This document shows, one piece after another, positions 25,429 to 34,152 of a stretch of 64,000 nt of DNA. Position 1 is the first letter of the stretch. Each line of letters opens with the position of its first letter. The notes below the pieces were generated by a model. That model did no database searches, was not told the origin of the DNA, and worked only from the letters and a program-made list of their open reading frames with translations. A program made the position numbers and the translations under genes. The stretch spans positions 1,798,001 to 1,862,000 of the forward strand of contig NZ_VIWO01000001.1 in assembly GCF_007829335.1 (NCBI RefSeq). The letters are read 5' to 3'. This DNA is from Chitinophaga polysaccharea. GTDB lineage: Bacteria > Bacteroidota > Bacteroidia > Chitinophagales > Chitinophagaceae.

Positions 25429-26754
25429 ATGCTCGCAAAATTTTTCCGGCTTTCCGAAAGTAATACAACGGTTAAGAAAGAAGTACTGGCAGGGTTAACT
25501 ACCTTTTCCACGATGGCGTATATACTGGCGGTAAATCCCAGTATCCTTTCCCAGACAGGAATGGATTTCCAGGCGTTGATCACAGCTACTGCCCTGGCGG
25601 CTGCGATTGGCACCCTCGTGATGGCCTTGTATGCCAGGCTGCCTATTGGCGTGGCGCCCGGTATGGGTCTCAATGCTTTCTTTGCCTATACGATTGTATC
25701 GGCTATGGGCTATAGCTGGCAGTTTGCGCTGACAGCTGTTTTCCTGGAAGGACTTATTTTTATTGTATTATCCATGTTCCGGATACGGGAGGCTATTATC
25801 AACAGCATCCCGGGCAACCTGAAACATGCTATATCAGTGGGTATCGGGTTATTGATTGCGTTGATAGGCATGGCCAATGCCGGTATTATTGAAACGGGCA
25901 TGCATCATGTAGGAGATGGTAAGCTGGGCGGTGTGATCCTGAAAATGGGGAATATCACCAGCGTAGGACCGCTCATTGCGTTGATAGGGCTGATCATCAG
26001 CGCTGTACTGATGTATAAGGGAGTGAATGCCGCCCTGTTGATAGGCATCCTGGCGGCGACTGTAATAGGTATACCCCTGGGAATTACCCATCTCCCCGAA
26101 AACGGGCACCTGGTGAGCTTACCGCCATCCCTGAGCCCCATAGCATTTAAGCTGCAATTTGATAAAATATTTTCGCTGGATATGGTGATGATCCTGTTTA
26201 CCTTGTTGATGGTAAATTTGTTTGACACCGTAGGTACCCTAATAGGACTTTGCAATAAGGCCGGCTTGCTGGATGAACAGGGGCGTTTGCCCCGCGCCAA
26301 GCAGGCACTGATGGCCGACGCCATCGGCACTACAGCAGCCGGGTTACTGGGTACCAGTGTAGTAACAGCTTACGTAGAAAGTGCCAGCGGTATTGCTGCC
26401 GGTGGCAAAACGGGATTAACCTCGTTTACCGTAGCCATCATGTTTTTGTTATCCCTGTTTTTTGCCCCGGTGTTTGCCATGATTCCACAAGCCGCTACTG
26501 CGCCGGCTTTGATCATAGTAGGTATGCTGATGATGGGCGCCGTCACCAAAATAGATTTTAACGATGTAACGGAAGCTATTCCTGCTTTCCTCGCCATTGT
26601 AATGATGCCTTATAGCTATAGTATTGCAGAAGGGATTGTATTTGGCATGTTGTCTTATGTACTGCTGAAGGTATTAACCGGGCAATATAAAAGTATCAGC
26701 CCGGTAATGTACGTACTGGCGGTGCTGTTTATCATTACTTTTCTCGTAAAATAA
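25429..26754 (+). CDS. NCS2-family purine (guanine/hypoxanthine-type) permease
   Basis: The 441-residue integral membrane protein belongs to the AzgA/PbuG branch of the NCS2 transporters, which import purine bases with protons. Family landmarks are the N-terminal EVLAGLTTFSTMAYILAVNP, then GVAPGMGLNAFFAYT, NLFDTVGTLIGLCNKAG, and LGTSVVTAYVESASGIAAGG. It has about 12-14 hydrophobic spans. The ATG at 25429 is preferred over one at 25405 because a -7 promoter box lies between them. Its stop codon abuts the stop of the convergent LD-carboxypeptidase gene with no spacer. Confidence 0.93.
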   Translation: MLAKFFRLSESNTTVKKEVLAGLTTFSTMAYILAVNPSILSQTGMDFQALITATALAAAIGTLVMALYARLPIGVAPGMGLNAFFAYTIVSAMGYSWQFALTAVFLEGLIFIVLSMFRIREAIINSIPGNLKHAISVGIGLLIALIGMANAGIIETGMHHVGDGKLGGVILKMGNITSVGPLIALIGLIISAVLMYKGVNAALLIGILAATVIGIPLGITHLPENGHLVSLPPSLSPIAFKLQFDKIFSLDMVMILFTLLMVNLFDTVGTLIGLCNKAGLLDEQGRLPRAKQALMADAIGTTAAGLLGTSVVTAYVESASGIAAGGKTGLTSFTVAIMFLLSLFFAPVFAMIPQAATAPALIIVGMLMMGAVTKIDFNDVTEAIPAFLAIVMMPYSYSIAEGIVFGMLSYVLLKVLTGQYKSISPVMYVLAVLFIITFLVK

Positions 26755-27786
26755 TTATTCTGCCAAGGTGGTTCCGTTGTCGGTAACGTTGAGCGTATGC
26801 ATCATGCCGCATTTGAGTGCATAGTTATTCTTCTGGTGCCCTACGGGAAAATTGAAACAAACCGGGAAGCTGGTATTTTTTACCTTTTCGAAAACCATAT
26901 CATAAACAGTTCTTCCGAATTCTTCACCCGGATCATCTGGTTTAATCCGGTTAAATCCACCAATGACAAGGCCTGCGAGGTTATCCAGTTTATGCGACCG
27001 TTGCAGGGTGCCCAGCATGCGATCCAGGCTATACAGGTATTCTCCTACTTCTTCGAGAAACAATATTTTTCCGTTGGTATCTATTTCAGAATTGGTGCCA
27101 CACATGCTCTGGATGATCGACAGGTTGCCACCAATAATTACGCCCCTGGCTTTCCCTTTCCTGTTTTGGGCATCGGGAGGCGCGCTGTACTGCATTTTTT
27201 TACCGGTTAATGCCTGGTAGATAGACATGATGGTATCCTGCACAATAGGTTCTGCCTTGCTGAATTCATCGGGGAAGCTGTTGCACATTTTGGAATGCAG
27301 GGAGGCAATCCCGAAGTGCCGGTTAATATGACAATGTAATACCGTAGCATCACTGAAGCCGATAATCCATTTGGGCTTGCGCCGAAAACGGGAAAAGTTG
27401 AGCTGGTCGATAATACGTGCGGTGCCATATCCGCCACGGCCGCACATAATGGCCTTGATGTTGTCGTCGTCCAGCATAGCCTGAAGGTCTGCCAGCCGCT
27501 CTGCATCAGTGCCACCAAAACTGAAATCACGTGCTCCTACGGCTTTGCCTATACGAATATTAAATCCCCAGCTTTCCATAATACGGATGGCGGGTTGTAT
27601 CTCTTCTCTTTGGATATAGCCTGCCGGACAGGTAATGCTGATAATGTCGCCAGGTTTCAGATAAGGAGGCGCGAGTGGCTTTTCAACATCTGAACTGGCT
27701 GGCAAATCAATTCCGGCAAGCGTTTTCAACGACGATAAGGCCACACCGGAGGTAATAAGGGAGGATAAAAAATGCTTACGGTTCAT
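26755..27786 (-). CDS. LD-carboxypeptidase / MccF-like serine peptidase (family S66)
   Basis: The 343-residue product has a possible export signal (MNRKHFLSSLITSGVALSSL), then the S66 fold. Catalytic features visible are the nucleophile Ser145 in IIGFSDATVLH, the oxyanion region CGRGGYGTARIID, the glutamate in LFLEEVGEYLYSLDRML and the histidine in VGHQKNNYALKCG. S66 enzymes cleave tetrapeptide L,D bonds during murein recycling or detoxify microcin C-like compounds. The export signal favours a cell-wall role. The start at 27786 is chosen over 27813 because it gives the signal sequence directly. Confidence 0.9.
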   Translation of the reverse strand: MNRKHFLSSLITSGVALSSLKTLAGIDLPASSDVEKPLAPPYLKPGDIISITCPAGYIQREEIQPAIRIMESWGFNIRIGKAVGARDFSFGGTDAERLADLQAMLDDDNIKAIMCGRGGYGTARIIDQLNFSRFRRKPKWIIGFSDATVLHCHINRHFGIASLHSKMCNSFPDEFSKAEPIVQDTIMSIYQALTGKKMQYSAPPDAQNRKGKARGVIIGGNLSIIQSMCGTNSEIDTNGKILFLEEVGEYLYSLDRMLGTLQRSHKLDNLAGLVIGGFNRIKPDDPGEEFGRTVYDMVFEKVKNTSFPVCFNFPVGHQKNNYALKCGMMHTLNVTDNGTTLAE

Positions 27787-27817
27787 ACGTTTAATGTAAG
27801 CATAATTTGGCAAACAA

Positions 27818-28213
27818 TCAGGTGGTGATCAATTCCCGTATCGACCAGTGGGCAATATATTGTTCGTTTTTCAACTGGATAATATCAATGATACGCAGGG
27901 TAGCCTTACGACCAGTAGGAGCTTGTCCCATGAACGCTGCCTGCAGGGTACCGGTAAATGCTTTGTGGGTAACGACTTTATCATCTTCTGCAATCATATC
28001 AAAAATTTCCAGCTGGATATCGGGAAGCGCAGGATGCAGGAGCTGGGTAATAAAATTGCGGGTACCTATGCGATCGTTATAGCCTGATACGCCGGTGTGA
28101 TTAATGAATCCGGGCGCCACTATTTCTTCGAAGGCATCGAGGTTCCCTTTAATAATAAATTCTTCATTGAAGCGTCTTACTACGGCTTTGTTTTTTTCCT
28201 GTGTCGTTTGCAT
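27818..28213 (-). CDS. SnoaL-like / ester cyclase family protein
   Basis: The 131-residue protein has the NTF2-like fold pattern of SnoaL-type ester cyclases: VVRRFNEEFIIKGNLDAFEEIVAPGFINHTG at the N-terminus (a typical split helix and the conserved NHTG), and later RATLRIIDI-like strands ending AHWSIRE. Such proteins have diverse small-molecule roles, and sequence does not fix the substrate. It lies 61 bp downstream of an AraC-family regulator in the same direction, an arrangement common for regulator-target pairs. Confidence 0.85.
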   Translation of the reverse strand: MQTTQEKNKAVVRRFNEEFIIKGNLDAFEEIVAPGFINHTGVSGYNDRIGTRNFITQLLHPALPDIQLEIFDMIAEDDKVVTHKAFTGTLQAAFMGQAPTGRKATLRIIDIIQLKNEQYIAHWSIRELITT

Positions 28214-28274
28214 GTTATCTTTTTATAACTGCAAAGCTACGGTGGAAGTCATACCCAAGGGTAACGCAAAAAGC

Positions 28275-29132
28275 TCAGATCATTGCTTTTTTGGCTCTGG
28301 TATGATTAGGGGTGGCACCGTAGGTTTGTTTGAAGATCCGGATAAAGTGAGAGGTGCTTTCAAATCCGCATGACAGGGCTATTTCCGCCACTTGCAATGG
28401 AGTGGTTTGCAACAAGGTGTGGGCGTAGGAAAGCCGTTGTTCATTGATCCATTTGCGGGGAGATGTATGAAATTGTTGCTGAAAATCCCGTTTAAAGGAA
28501 GCGAGGCTGCGGCCGGAAAGCCTGGCCATTTCTTCCAGTGTGAGGGGTTGAAACAAATGTTGCCGTACCATAAAGGCCAGGTCCTGGGGTTGGGCATACA
28601 CGATTTGTTGCAGGAAAGCGAGTATGGTAGATTGTTGAGGAGTTGCTAACAATAGCAGGAACAGCTCATATAATTTTACCGGTAAAAGAGCTGATAAGGT
28701 AGCTGGTTCCTGGTGGAAATAGTGGGTGTATTGTTCCCGGAATGCTTCCATCAACGGATTAATCGGTATTACCAAATGATCTGTTGTAGCTGCTTTCTGA
28801 GAGGTGATATAGTTGAATTTGTGAAGGAACCGGCGTAGCAGTTCGTCAGAAAAGTATAGTAACAGGCTTTTGAATTGCAATCCTTCCTCCACAAAGTCGG
28901 ACATCACGTAAAAGCCCCGTTTCATCAGCAGCAGGGAGCCGGCTTCTGCTTTTACGGTTTGCTGATCAAAGTGTAGCAGTTTATACCCGGAGAGTACAAA
29001 AATGATCACATTTTCTTTCAGGAAGATGGTGCGTTTATCGGCCATGCTGCGTTGTTTCAGCATAGCAAAATGGGTGTTGCCTGCTTTGAGTATTTGTTGT
29101 CCGTCCTGGTCTTTCGGGAATTTGAGTAACAT
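28275..29132 (-). CDS. AraC-family transcriptional regulator
   Basis: The 285-residue product has an N-terminal cupin-like sensing region (about 1-150, with GYKLLHFDQQTVKAEAGSL) and a C-terminal double helix-turn-helix domain (about 185-285). The latter includes TLEEMARLSGRSLASFKRDFQQ and the typical AraC ending PLQVAEIALSCGFESTSHFIRIFKQ followed by a GATPNHTR loop. It probably regulates the SnoaL-like gene 61 bp downstream. Its promoter -7 box TACATTTG ends 4 nt before the ATG, so the mRNA is likely leaderless. Confidence 0.93.
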   Translation of the reverse strand: MLLKFPKDQDGQQILKAGNTHFAMLKQRSMADKRTIFLKENVIIFVLSGYKLLHFDQQTVKAEAGSLLLMKRGFYVMSDFVEEGLQFKSLLLYFSDELLRRFLHKFNYITSQKAATTDHLVIPINPLMEAFREQYTHYFHQEPATLSALLPVKLYELFLLLLATPQQSTILAFLQQIVYAQPQDLAFMVRQHLFQPLTLEEMARLSGRSLASFKRDFQQQFHTSPRKWINEQRLSYAHTLLQTTPLQVAEIALSCGFESTSHFIRIFKQTYGATPNHTRAKKAMI

Positions 29133-29136
29133 GTTT

Positions 29137-29144
29137 CAAATGTA
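29137..29144 (-). promoter_or_regulatory. -7 promoter box directly before the AraC-family gene
   Basis: On the minus strand TACATTTG matches TAnnTTTG and is followed by AAAC and then the ATG at 29132. The spacing implies a leaderless or nearly leaderless mRNA. Confidence 0.6.
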
Positions 29145-29166
29145 AGGATTCCCGGAATTTTATAGC

Positions 29167-29196
29167 GGCGGTACAGCCATTTTTGGCTATACCGCC
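29167..29196. terminator. Hairpin after the beta-barrel gene, terminator-like
   Basis: Arms GGCGGTACAGCCA and TGGCTATACCGCC pair over 13 bp with one mismatch around a 4-nt T loop. It lies 18 nt past the stop of the beta-barrel gene (29214, minus strand). No strong T run follows on the minus strand, so termination is plausible but not certain. Confidence 0.45.
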
Positions 29197-29213
29197 GGGT
29201 AACAGTTAACAGG

Positions 29214-29786
29214 TTAAATGGATGCGGCCGGCTTACTTTTCCCAAAGGTGTAGTCGATACCAATTCTTAGATTTGATATATATTCGGTATTATTCATTTT
29301 TTTAACGCCGTGCATATACCTGGCGGAAACACCCAGACTGGATGAAAGTTTATAACCAATACCGGCAGATGCAGCGAAATTAAACCGGCGGTTGTTGTCT
29401 GATGGCGCATATAGTGCCAGGCTTGCTTCAGGACCTGCTTCTGCATATAGTTTTGGCGTAATATGATATTGTGCCATTACGGGCAAGCTGAGATAGAAGT
29501 CTCTGAGTATGACGCTCCAATGTTCAGGTTCTCTTCCGGGAATAACGTAGGTAACCCCCTGGCGATATTCAGTATAATAGCATAGTAGTTCTGGCTGTAA
29601 TGTCCAATGGTTGTTTAGTTTGAAATTGACAAAACCTCCGGCATAAAAAGTATGGTATACCGGGTTTAGTTTGGAGTTAGGAGATGAGAAGCCAATTCCC
29701 CCTTTAACGCCTAAATGAGAGGTTTGCGCGCGGGTTATCAGCGCTGCTGCTATGAATGGAAGCAGTAACAATAGATTTTTTTTCAT
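29214..29786 (-). CDS. Outer-membrane beta-barrel (porin-like) protein
   Basis: The 190-residue product has a signal peptide (MKKNLLLLLPFIAAALITRAQ) followed by alternating amphipathic strands typical of an eight-stranded OmpW/OmpX-like barrel: HLGVKGGIGFSSP, WTLQPELLCYYTEY, LYAEAGPEASLALY, ASAGIGYKLSSSLGVSARY and the final NLRIGIDYTFG. It belongs to the broad Bacteroidota outer-membrane beta-barrel family, whose members are usually of unknown role. It is a single gene, with a hairpin after its stop codon. Confidence 0.85.
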   Translation of the reverse strand: MKKNLLLLLPFIAAALITRAQTSHLGVKGGIGFSSPNSKLNPVYHTFYAGGFVNFKLNNHWTLQPELLCYYTEYRQGVTYVIPGREPEHWSVILRDFYLSLPVMAQYHITPKLYAEAGPEASLALYAPSDNNRRFNFAASAGIGYKLSSSLGVSARYMHGVKKMNNTEYISNLRIGIDYTFGKSKPAASI

Positions 29787-29977
29787 CGTGTTTAAGTTCT
29801 CAGGTGATAGTTGAGTGGTTTAATTAAAAGTTGCTACAGTAAGGCCTTACAATGGTAAAAATAGCCGTGTAAATGTTAAGAAAATCACTACTTCATTTTT
29901 TTGGCATCTCTTTAACTAGCAAAATTTCCATGTAAGGATGGCAGTGTTTTTGTCTATCACATTTAAATACTCCTGTT

Positions 29978-30562
29978 ATGCGTTATCTTATATTGTTCTT
30001 ATCTACCCTGTTGTTTACGCTGGAAAGCCATGCACAGCAAAGCGCCTGGCTGATTGTACCTGGTCAGCGTATCGGGCAAATAAAGCTGGAAGCACCTGCA
30101 CAGCGTCTGGCGGTACTAGGTAAACCGGATGGAGGCGATGCTGCCATGATGAAAGCCTGGCGTATCTGGTATAGCCGGAAGAAAGATAACAGCATTGATT
30201 CAACGCATATGCTGGCGGTATTTACTGCCATGCGTACACAGGATACGCAGTATGTAAAACAGATCCGGGTTAATTCACCTAAATTTAAAACTGAAAAAGG
30301 GATCGGCGCCGGCAGTACGTTATCGGCTATCAAAAAAGCTTATCCGGGTATTAAACTGGTACGGCTATACGAAACAGCCAACAAGGCAAGGCGTATTGCC
30401 GTATATGAAGATACCCAACAGGGTATTGCTTTTGAAACGGCTAATTCCCGCAGCAGGAAGCCAGTTTGCTCTATGGTAGTAGTATTTGACCCCGGCGAAT
30501 CGGCAGCGGGCTATCTCGATTTTCATGTTGGCTTCGACCTGATGAACCCGGTGGAGCCTTAG
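29978..30562 (+). CDS. Secreted hypothetical protein
   Basis: This 194-residue product was not recognised. It has a Sec signal peptide (MRYLILFLSTLLFTLESHAQ) and a compact mature domain. Notable segments are WLIVPGQRIGQIKLE at the N-terminus, a middle part IGAGSTLSAIKKAYPGIKLVR, and YEDTQQGIAFETAN further on. The pattern of a G-x-I-x-L opening followed by a S-x-x-x-I-K-x-x-Y-P segment resembles small periplasmic domains that measure or bind a ligand, but no family assignment is claimed. It stands alone, with a convergent Lrp gene downstream. Confidence 0.7.
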   Translation: MRYLILFLSTLLFTLESHAQQSAWLIVPGQRIGQIKLEAPAQRLAVLGKPDGGDAAMMKAWRIWYSRKKDNSIDSTHMLAVFTAMRTQDTQYVKQIRVNSPKFKTEKGIGAGSTLSAIKKAYPGIKLVRLYETANKARRIAVYEDTQQGIAFETANSRSRKPVCSMVVVFDPGESAAGYLDFHVGFDLMNPVEP

Positions 30563-30638
30563 TTACCTGGTGCGTCAGAGTTAGTGCATGGCGGCGCAGT
30601 TTTTTTGAACATAGTAGCTGGAAGGTTAGCACATACAG

Positions 30639-31133
30639 CTAAAAAACTACCTGGTGGGTAGCTTTGATCACTGAAATCACAAATATACTTTGCGTATGAC
30701 TCAGGTTGTCTAGCTCTCCCAATTTATTTACATAAAATTCACGGTATTCATCCATGTCCTTTACCTGTACTTTTATCATGAAGTCAAATTCACCGGAGAT
30801 ATTGAGACATTCCGTGACTTCTGTGAAATTCAGGATTTCCTGGATAAACTTCTTCCCACATTTTTTATTATGCTCTTTGAGTGTGATATAACATAACACC
30901 GTCAGGCTTTTATTTATTTTCCGGGGATCTACAATAGCAGCGTATTGCTTAATGACCCCGGCCTGCTCCATTTTGCGGATGCGTTCATATACTGGTGTGG
31001 TGCTCAGGTTGAGCTGCGCCGCAATATCGCGGATGGTCATCTTGGCATCTTTCTGTAACAGCTTCAGGATGCCCATATCTTTCTCGTCGAGGGAAAGTGG
31101 GGCGTCGGTAGTATTTTCTTTTTTGTTGACCAT
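30639..31133 (-). CDS. Lrp/AsnC-family transcriptional regulator
   Basis: The 164-residue product has the N-terminal winged HTH (LDEKDMGILKLLQKDAKMTIRDIA, then NLSTTPVYERIRKMEQAGVI) and the C-terminal RAM ligand-binding domain (about 75-155) with ECLNISGEFDFMIKVQVKDMDEY. Lrp-type proteins sense amino acids or related metabolites. It is divergent from the MFS exporter gene at 31244 with a 110-bp shared upstream region, so it is the likely regulator of that exporter. Confidence 0.94.
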   Translation of the reverse strand: MVNKKENTTDAPLSLDEKDMGILKLLQKDAKMTIRDIAAQLNLSTTPVYERIRKMEQAGVIKQYAAIVDPRKINKSLTVLCYITLKEHNKKCGKKFIQEILNFTEVTECLNISGEFDFMIKVQVKDMDEYREFYVNKLGELDNLSHTQSIFVISVIKATHQVVF

Positions 31134-31229
31134 CTTATTTTCTATTTAAGACAAAGTTCTATTTTACTGACTAATAATAGGCATTTGTTCTAAATTTTTT
31201 GAAAAAAAATTATATATGAGATGATTTAC

Positions 31230-31237
31230 TAGGTTTG
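31230..31237 (+). promoter_or_regulatory. -7 promoter box directly before the MFS exporter start
   Basis: TAGGTTTG fits TAnnTTTG and is followed by 6 nt before the ATG at 31244. The divergent Lrp gene starts 97 nt away, so operator sites for Lrp are expected in between. Confidence 0.55.
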
Positions 31238-31243
31238 CACCTA

Positions 31244-32599
31244 ATGAAGCAACGTATTATTCTAACGGTGGCCTGTATGGCTATTTTTTTCGAAGCATTG
31301 GATGTATCTGTATTAAACATGGCTATTCCCCAGATGGAAGCGTTCTTCCATTTCGGGCCGGATGCTATCCAGTGGGTGCAAACAGTATATGTATTGTTCT
31401 ATGCGGGATTGGTGCTGCTGGGTGGGCGCCTGGCCGATACCCGTGGCAGGAAGCGCATTTTTATTATCGGCGCATTCGTTTTTGTATTGGCGTCGCTGGC
31501 GGCGGGATTTTCCCCCGGTTTTGCCTGGCTGTTGGTATGCCGGGCCTTGCAGGGGGCTGGCGTGGCATTGGCCATTCCAGCAGCCATGGCGATTATTACC
31601 AACACTTTTACAGAGGCCACTGCCAGAAACCGGGCGCTGGGAATTTTTGGCGCGATGGCGGGAATTGGATTTGCTACCGGCCTGGCTATAGGAGGACTCA
31701 TCAGCAATTACCTGGGATGGCAATGGGTATTTTTCATCAACGTACCGGTAATTGGCCTGGCCATTCTCCTGGCGGTAATATATATTCCTGCCGATGAAAA
31801 GCCGGTGATAAAAACGCCGAACAACGCTGTCAGCGCTTTACTGATTACTATGCTGATGATGCTGGCCGCCTGGTTGATACACGACCTGGTAAACATCGGC
31901 CAGCACTATACGAAATACGGCATGTGGATGTTGCTCTTTATTGGCGGCGCTATATTTTTTGTACGCCGGGAACTTGCTCATGTATCTCCGTTGGTCGATT
32001 TCCGTTTATTCAGGTTGCGGGGAGTCATTACCGGTAATGCCGGCGCTGCGCTACTGGGCAGCATGTTCCTGAGCTATATATTTATGCTGACACTATACCT
32101 GCAGCACGATCTTCACTTCAGCCCGTCGCAGGCTGGATTGCTGCTTTTTCCTTTCAGCATTTTATCCGGTATCATTTCAAAATTTGTATTACCGCGATTG
32201 TTTATCCGGCTGGGAGTGGCCAAAACAGGCATTTTAGGCTATACGTGTATGCTGGGAGGGATCTTGTTTTTTGTTGCCAGTTATTTCACCGCCTATCCTT
32301 TATTACTCATCTTAGGAGCAGTAGCTTGTATCAATTCATTCGGAATGGCTATCACTTTCCCCTGTGTTACTATCCTGGCAGTGCAAAGTGTACCCGAGCG
32401 GCAGCAAGGGCTGGCATCGGGCATTAATGGTACAGCTAATGCGCTGGGTGGTGGTTTGGGTTTGTCGTTGGTAGGATTGGCCATGGAAATGGCTACGTTG
32501 AAAGGATGGAGTGCCTATGGTGCTGGTTTGAGTATCCTGGTGGTAATCGGCTTACTGGCCATCGGGCAGCTATTATGGTTTTACCGGAGAATGGGTTAA
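31244..32599 (+). CDS. MFS drug-type exporter (DHA2-like)
   Basis: The 451-residue integral membrane protein has features of the 14-helix DHA2 group: FFEALDVSVLNMAIPQM in helix 1, the motif A loop GGRLADTRGRKR, and motif C-like GAMAGIGFATGLAIGGLIS in helix 5. Members export drugs or metabolites using the proton gradient. The ATG at 31244 gives MKQRIILTVA and is preferred over an in-frame TTG at 31235 that lies inside the promoter box. It is divergent from an Lrp-family gene, and a perfect terminator follows 1 nt past the stop. Confidence 0.9.
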   Translation: MKQRIILTVACMAIFFEALDVSVLNMAIPQMEAFFHFGPDAIQWVQTVYVLFYAGLVLLGGRLADTRGRKRIFIIGAFVFVLASLAAGFSPGFAWLLVCRALQGAGVALAIPAAMAIITNTFTEATARNRALGIFGAMAGIGFATGLAIGGLISNYLGWQWVFFINVPVIGLAILLAVIYIPADEKPVIKTPNNAVSALLITMLMMLAAWLIHDLVNIGQHYTKYGMWMLLFIGGAIFFVRRELAHVSPLVDFRLFRLRGVITGNAGAALLGSMFLSYIFMLTLYLQHDLHFSPSQAGLLLFPFSILSGIISKFVLPRLFIRLGVAKTGILGYTCMLGGILFFVASYFTAYPLLLILGAVACINSFGMAITFPCVTILAVQSVPERQQGLASGINGTANALGGGLGLSLVGLAMEMATLKGWSAYGAGLSILVVIGLLAIGQLLWFYRRMG

Positions 32600-32650
32600 T
32601 ATAAAATCAAAGCGCCCCCACGCATAGCGTGGGGGCGCTTTGATTTTATA
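32600..32650. terminator. Bidirectional intrinsic terminator
   Basis: A perfect 24-bp inverted repeat (arms 32600-32623 and 32627-32650) has a GC-rich core GCGCCCCCACGC / GCGTGGGGGCGC, a loop ATA, and A/T-rich outer flanks. It begins directly at the stop codon of the MFS gene and ends 16 nt from the convergent lipoprotein gene. Confidence 0.93.
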
Positions 32651-32666
32651 AGTACGCGTATTGCGC

Positions 32667-33980
32667 CTACTGCTTATTCATTTTAATATCCGAGCTATCT
32701 CCTTTCTGGATGATAAAGATATTTTTGTTTTCAAAGTAGGAGGGTGTTTGCTCGCCTTCTTTCAGGTAAACCGGCTGGAAATTATAGCTGGTAATTACCT
32801 TAGGTGCTGTTTCTACCATACCATTGAAATAAACGCCGTTATTGTGCAGCAGTCTTACAAAGTAATAGGTCAGGTCAAATCCTTTATAGGCCATGTCTGA
32901 CGGACGGGCTTTGTAGGTTCTGCGGAAATAGTCGTTTATATATTTGCTGTAAGCATCTGTTTTATCGTTGAAATACGGCGAAGAGTAATAGATCTGCAGC
33001 CCTTTAAATTCCGGTTCTTTCAGTTTAAATACATCCCAGGTGGGCATACCAAATATCTGCAGGGGGTAGGTAGCCGCAGAAACGCTCAGTTTACGCAGCA
33101 GGCTTTTGGCGCCGGCTTCATCCAGGGCAGTTACCAATACTACGTTGGTACGGTCGGTGAGCAGGTACTTGGAAATTTCATCGGTAGAGGTAGCGTCGCT
33201 CCATACTACTTCTTTGATCCTTACTTTTTTAGCGCTCTGCATTTTTTCGTAGGATGCTTTGAAGTCAGCGGCGAGGCGGGCTTCAAAAGTGGTGTTCCTG
33301 CGAAGCAGCACAATGTTTTTATTGGCGAAGGCATCCTGTACATAATTCTGGAGGGCTTCACAGTGTGTTTTAAGTGTGCTGTTGGAGATATATAAAAATG
33401 GATTATCGGTAATACCGGCATCATTCGGGAAGGTACCGGACACTAGTGTGATTTCTTTTTCTTTGGCAAAATCGGCCAGCTCCTTCAGTTCGGGATTATT
33501 AACAGCGCCTATGATGAGGTCTGTTGCATCCAGTGCTTTACTCCGGATGAGGGAGGATACACTTTGCCTGGCTTTGCTGTCGTATACGTTTACTTTCAGG
33601 TTATATCCCTGCTGTTGCAGTGAATCCAGTGCCAGTTGGGCGCCTTCGTAAAACTCGAGTCCTGGTAATACATATCTTGGAAGCGTGCGACCAGGAATAT
33701 CTGCGGAGTTGGCGAAAGCAGAATCCAGGTAGAGCGGTGCAAAGAAGGCAATGTTGTAAGTACCTTTTTTTACTTCCTTCGCAAACGCTGGTACGTTGAA
33801 GGGAGCTGCTTTGGCGGTTTCTTTTTTCTCTTCCGGTTTTTTGGCCGGGGCAGGTTTACTCAATGATGGCGGTGGCCCGTCTACCCGGGAAGTACTTTTC
33901 CTGGAAGAAGAACAGGAGCTGATCAATGCCAGGAGTACGAAGCCGGATAACAGGTTTTTTATGGAAACTAAATGGTTCAT
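32667..33980 (-). CDS. Lipoprotein with periplasmic-binding (type I) fold
   Basis: The 437-residue product has a lipoprotein signal ending in LISSC (lipid-attached Cys at about residue 23), a proline/lysine-rich linker (residues 30-60), and a domain resembling LivK/LpoA-type periplasmic binding proteins. Supporting segments are NIAFFAPLYLDSA, GLEFYEGAQLALDSLQQQGYNLKVNVYDS, DLIIGAVNNPELKELADFAKEKEITLVSGTF and IFGMPTWDVF. No transport permease is adjacent, so an enzyme-activator or envelope-scaffold role (as for LpoA) is as likely as ligand transport. It follows guaA on the same strand, separated by a long hairpin repeat. Confidence 0.82.
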   Translation of the reverse strand: MNHLVSIKNLLSGFVLLALISSCSSSRKSTSRVDGPPPSLSKPAPAKKPEEKKETAKAAPFNVPAFAKEVKKGTYNIAFFAPLYLDSAFANSADIPGRTLPRYVLPGLEFYEGAQLALDSLQQQGYNLKVNVYDSKARQSVSSLIRSKALDATDLIIGAVNNPELKELADFAKEKEITLVSGTFPNDAGITDNPFLYISNSTLKTHCEALQNYVQDAFANKNIVLLRRNTTFEARLAADFKASYEKMQSAKKVRIKEVVWSDATSTDEISKYLLTDRTNVVLVTALDEAGAKSLLRKLSVSAATYPLQIFGMPTWDVFKLKEPEFKGLQIYYSSPYFNDKTDAYSKYINDYFRRTYKARPSDMAYKGFDLTYYFVRLLHNNGVYFNGMVETAPKVITSYNFQPVYLKEGEQTPSYFENKNIFIIQKGDSSDIKMNKQ

Positions 33981-34024
33981 AATGGCCGCTAATTTACAAA
34001 AATCATTCCTAGTAGTTCTAAAAA

Positions 34025-34140
34025 GCTAAAAGCTTAAAGCAGAAAGCAAAAAGCTATTGAAGCGAATGACCAGTGTAATATTAATATTTGCACAAATCTC
34101 TGCTTCAATAGCTTTTTGCTTTCTGCTTTAAGCTTTCAGC
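34025..34140. repeat. Long inverted-repeat element, copy B (3' of guaA)
   Basis: The outer arms pair over about 38 bp with one mismatch and include AGCAGAAAGCAAAAAGCTAT. The interior is less regular and contains the small palindrome AATATTAATATT. The arms match copies A and C over the AGCTATTG core, and the outer side is extended by AGCTTAAAGC. It begins 12 nt past the guaA stop codon (minus strand) and lies upstream of the lipoprotein gene. Confidence 0.85.
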
Positions 34141-34152
34141 TCTTAAAATAAA

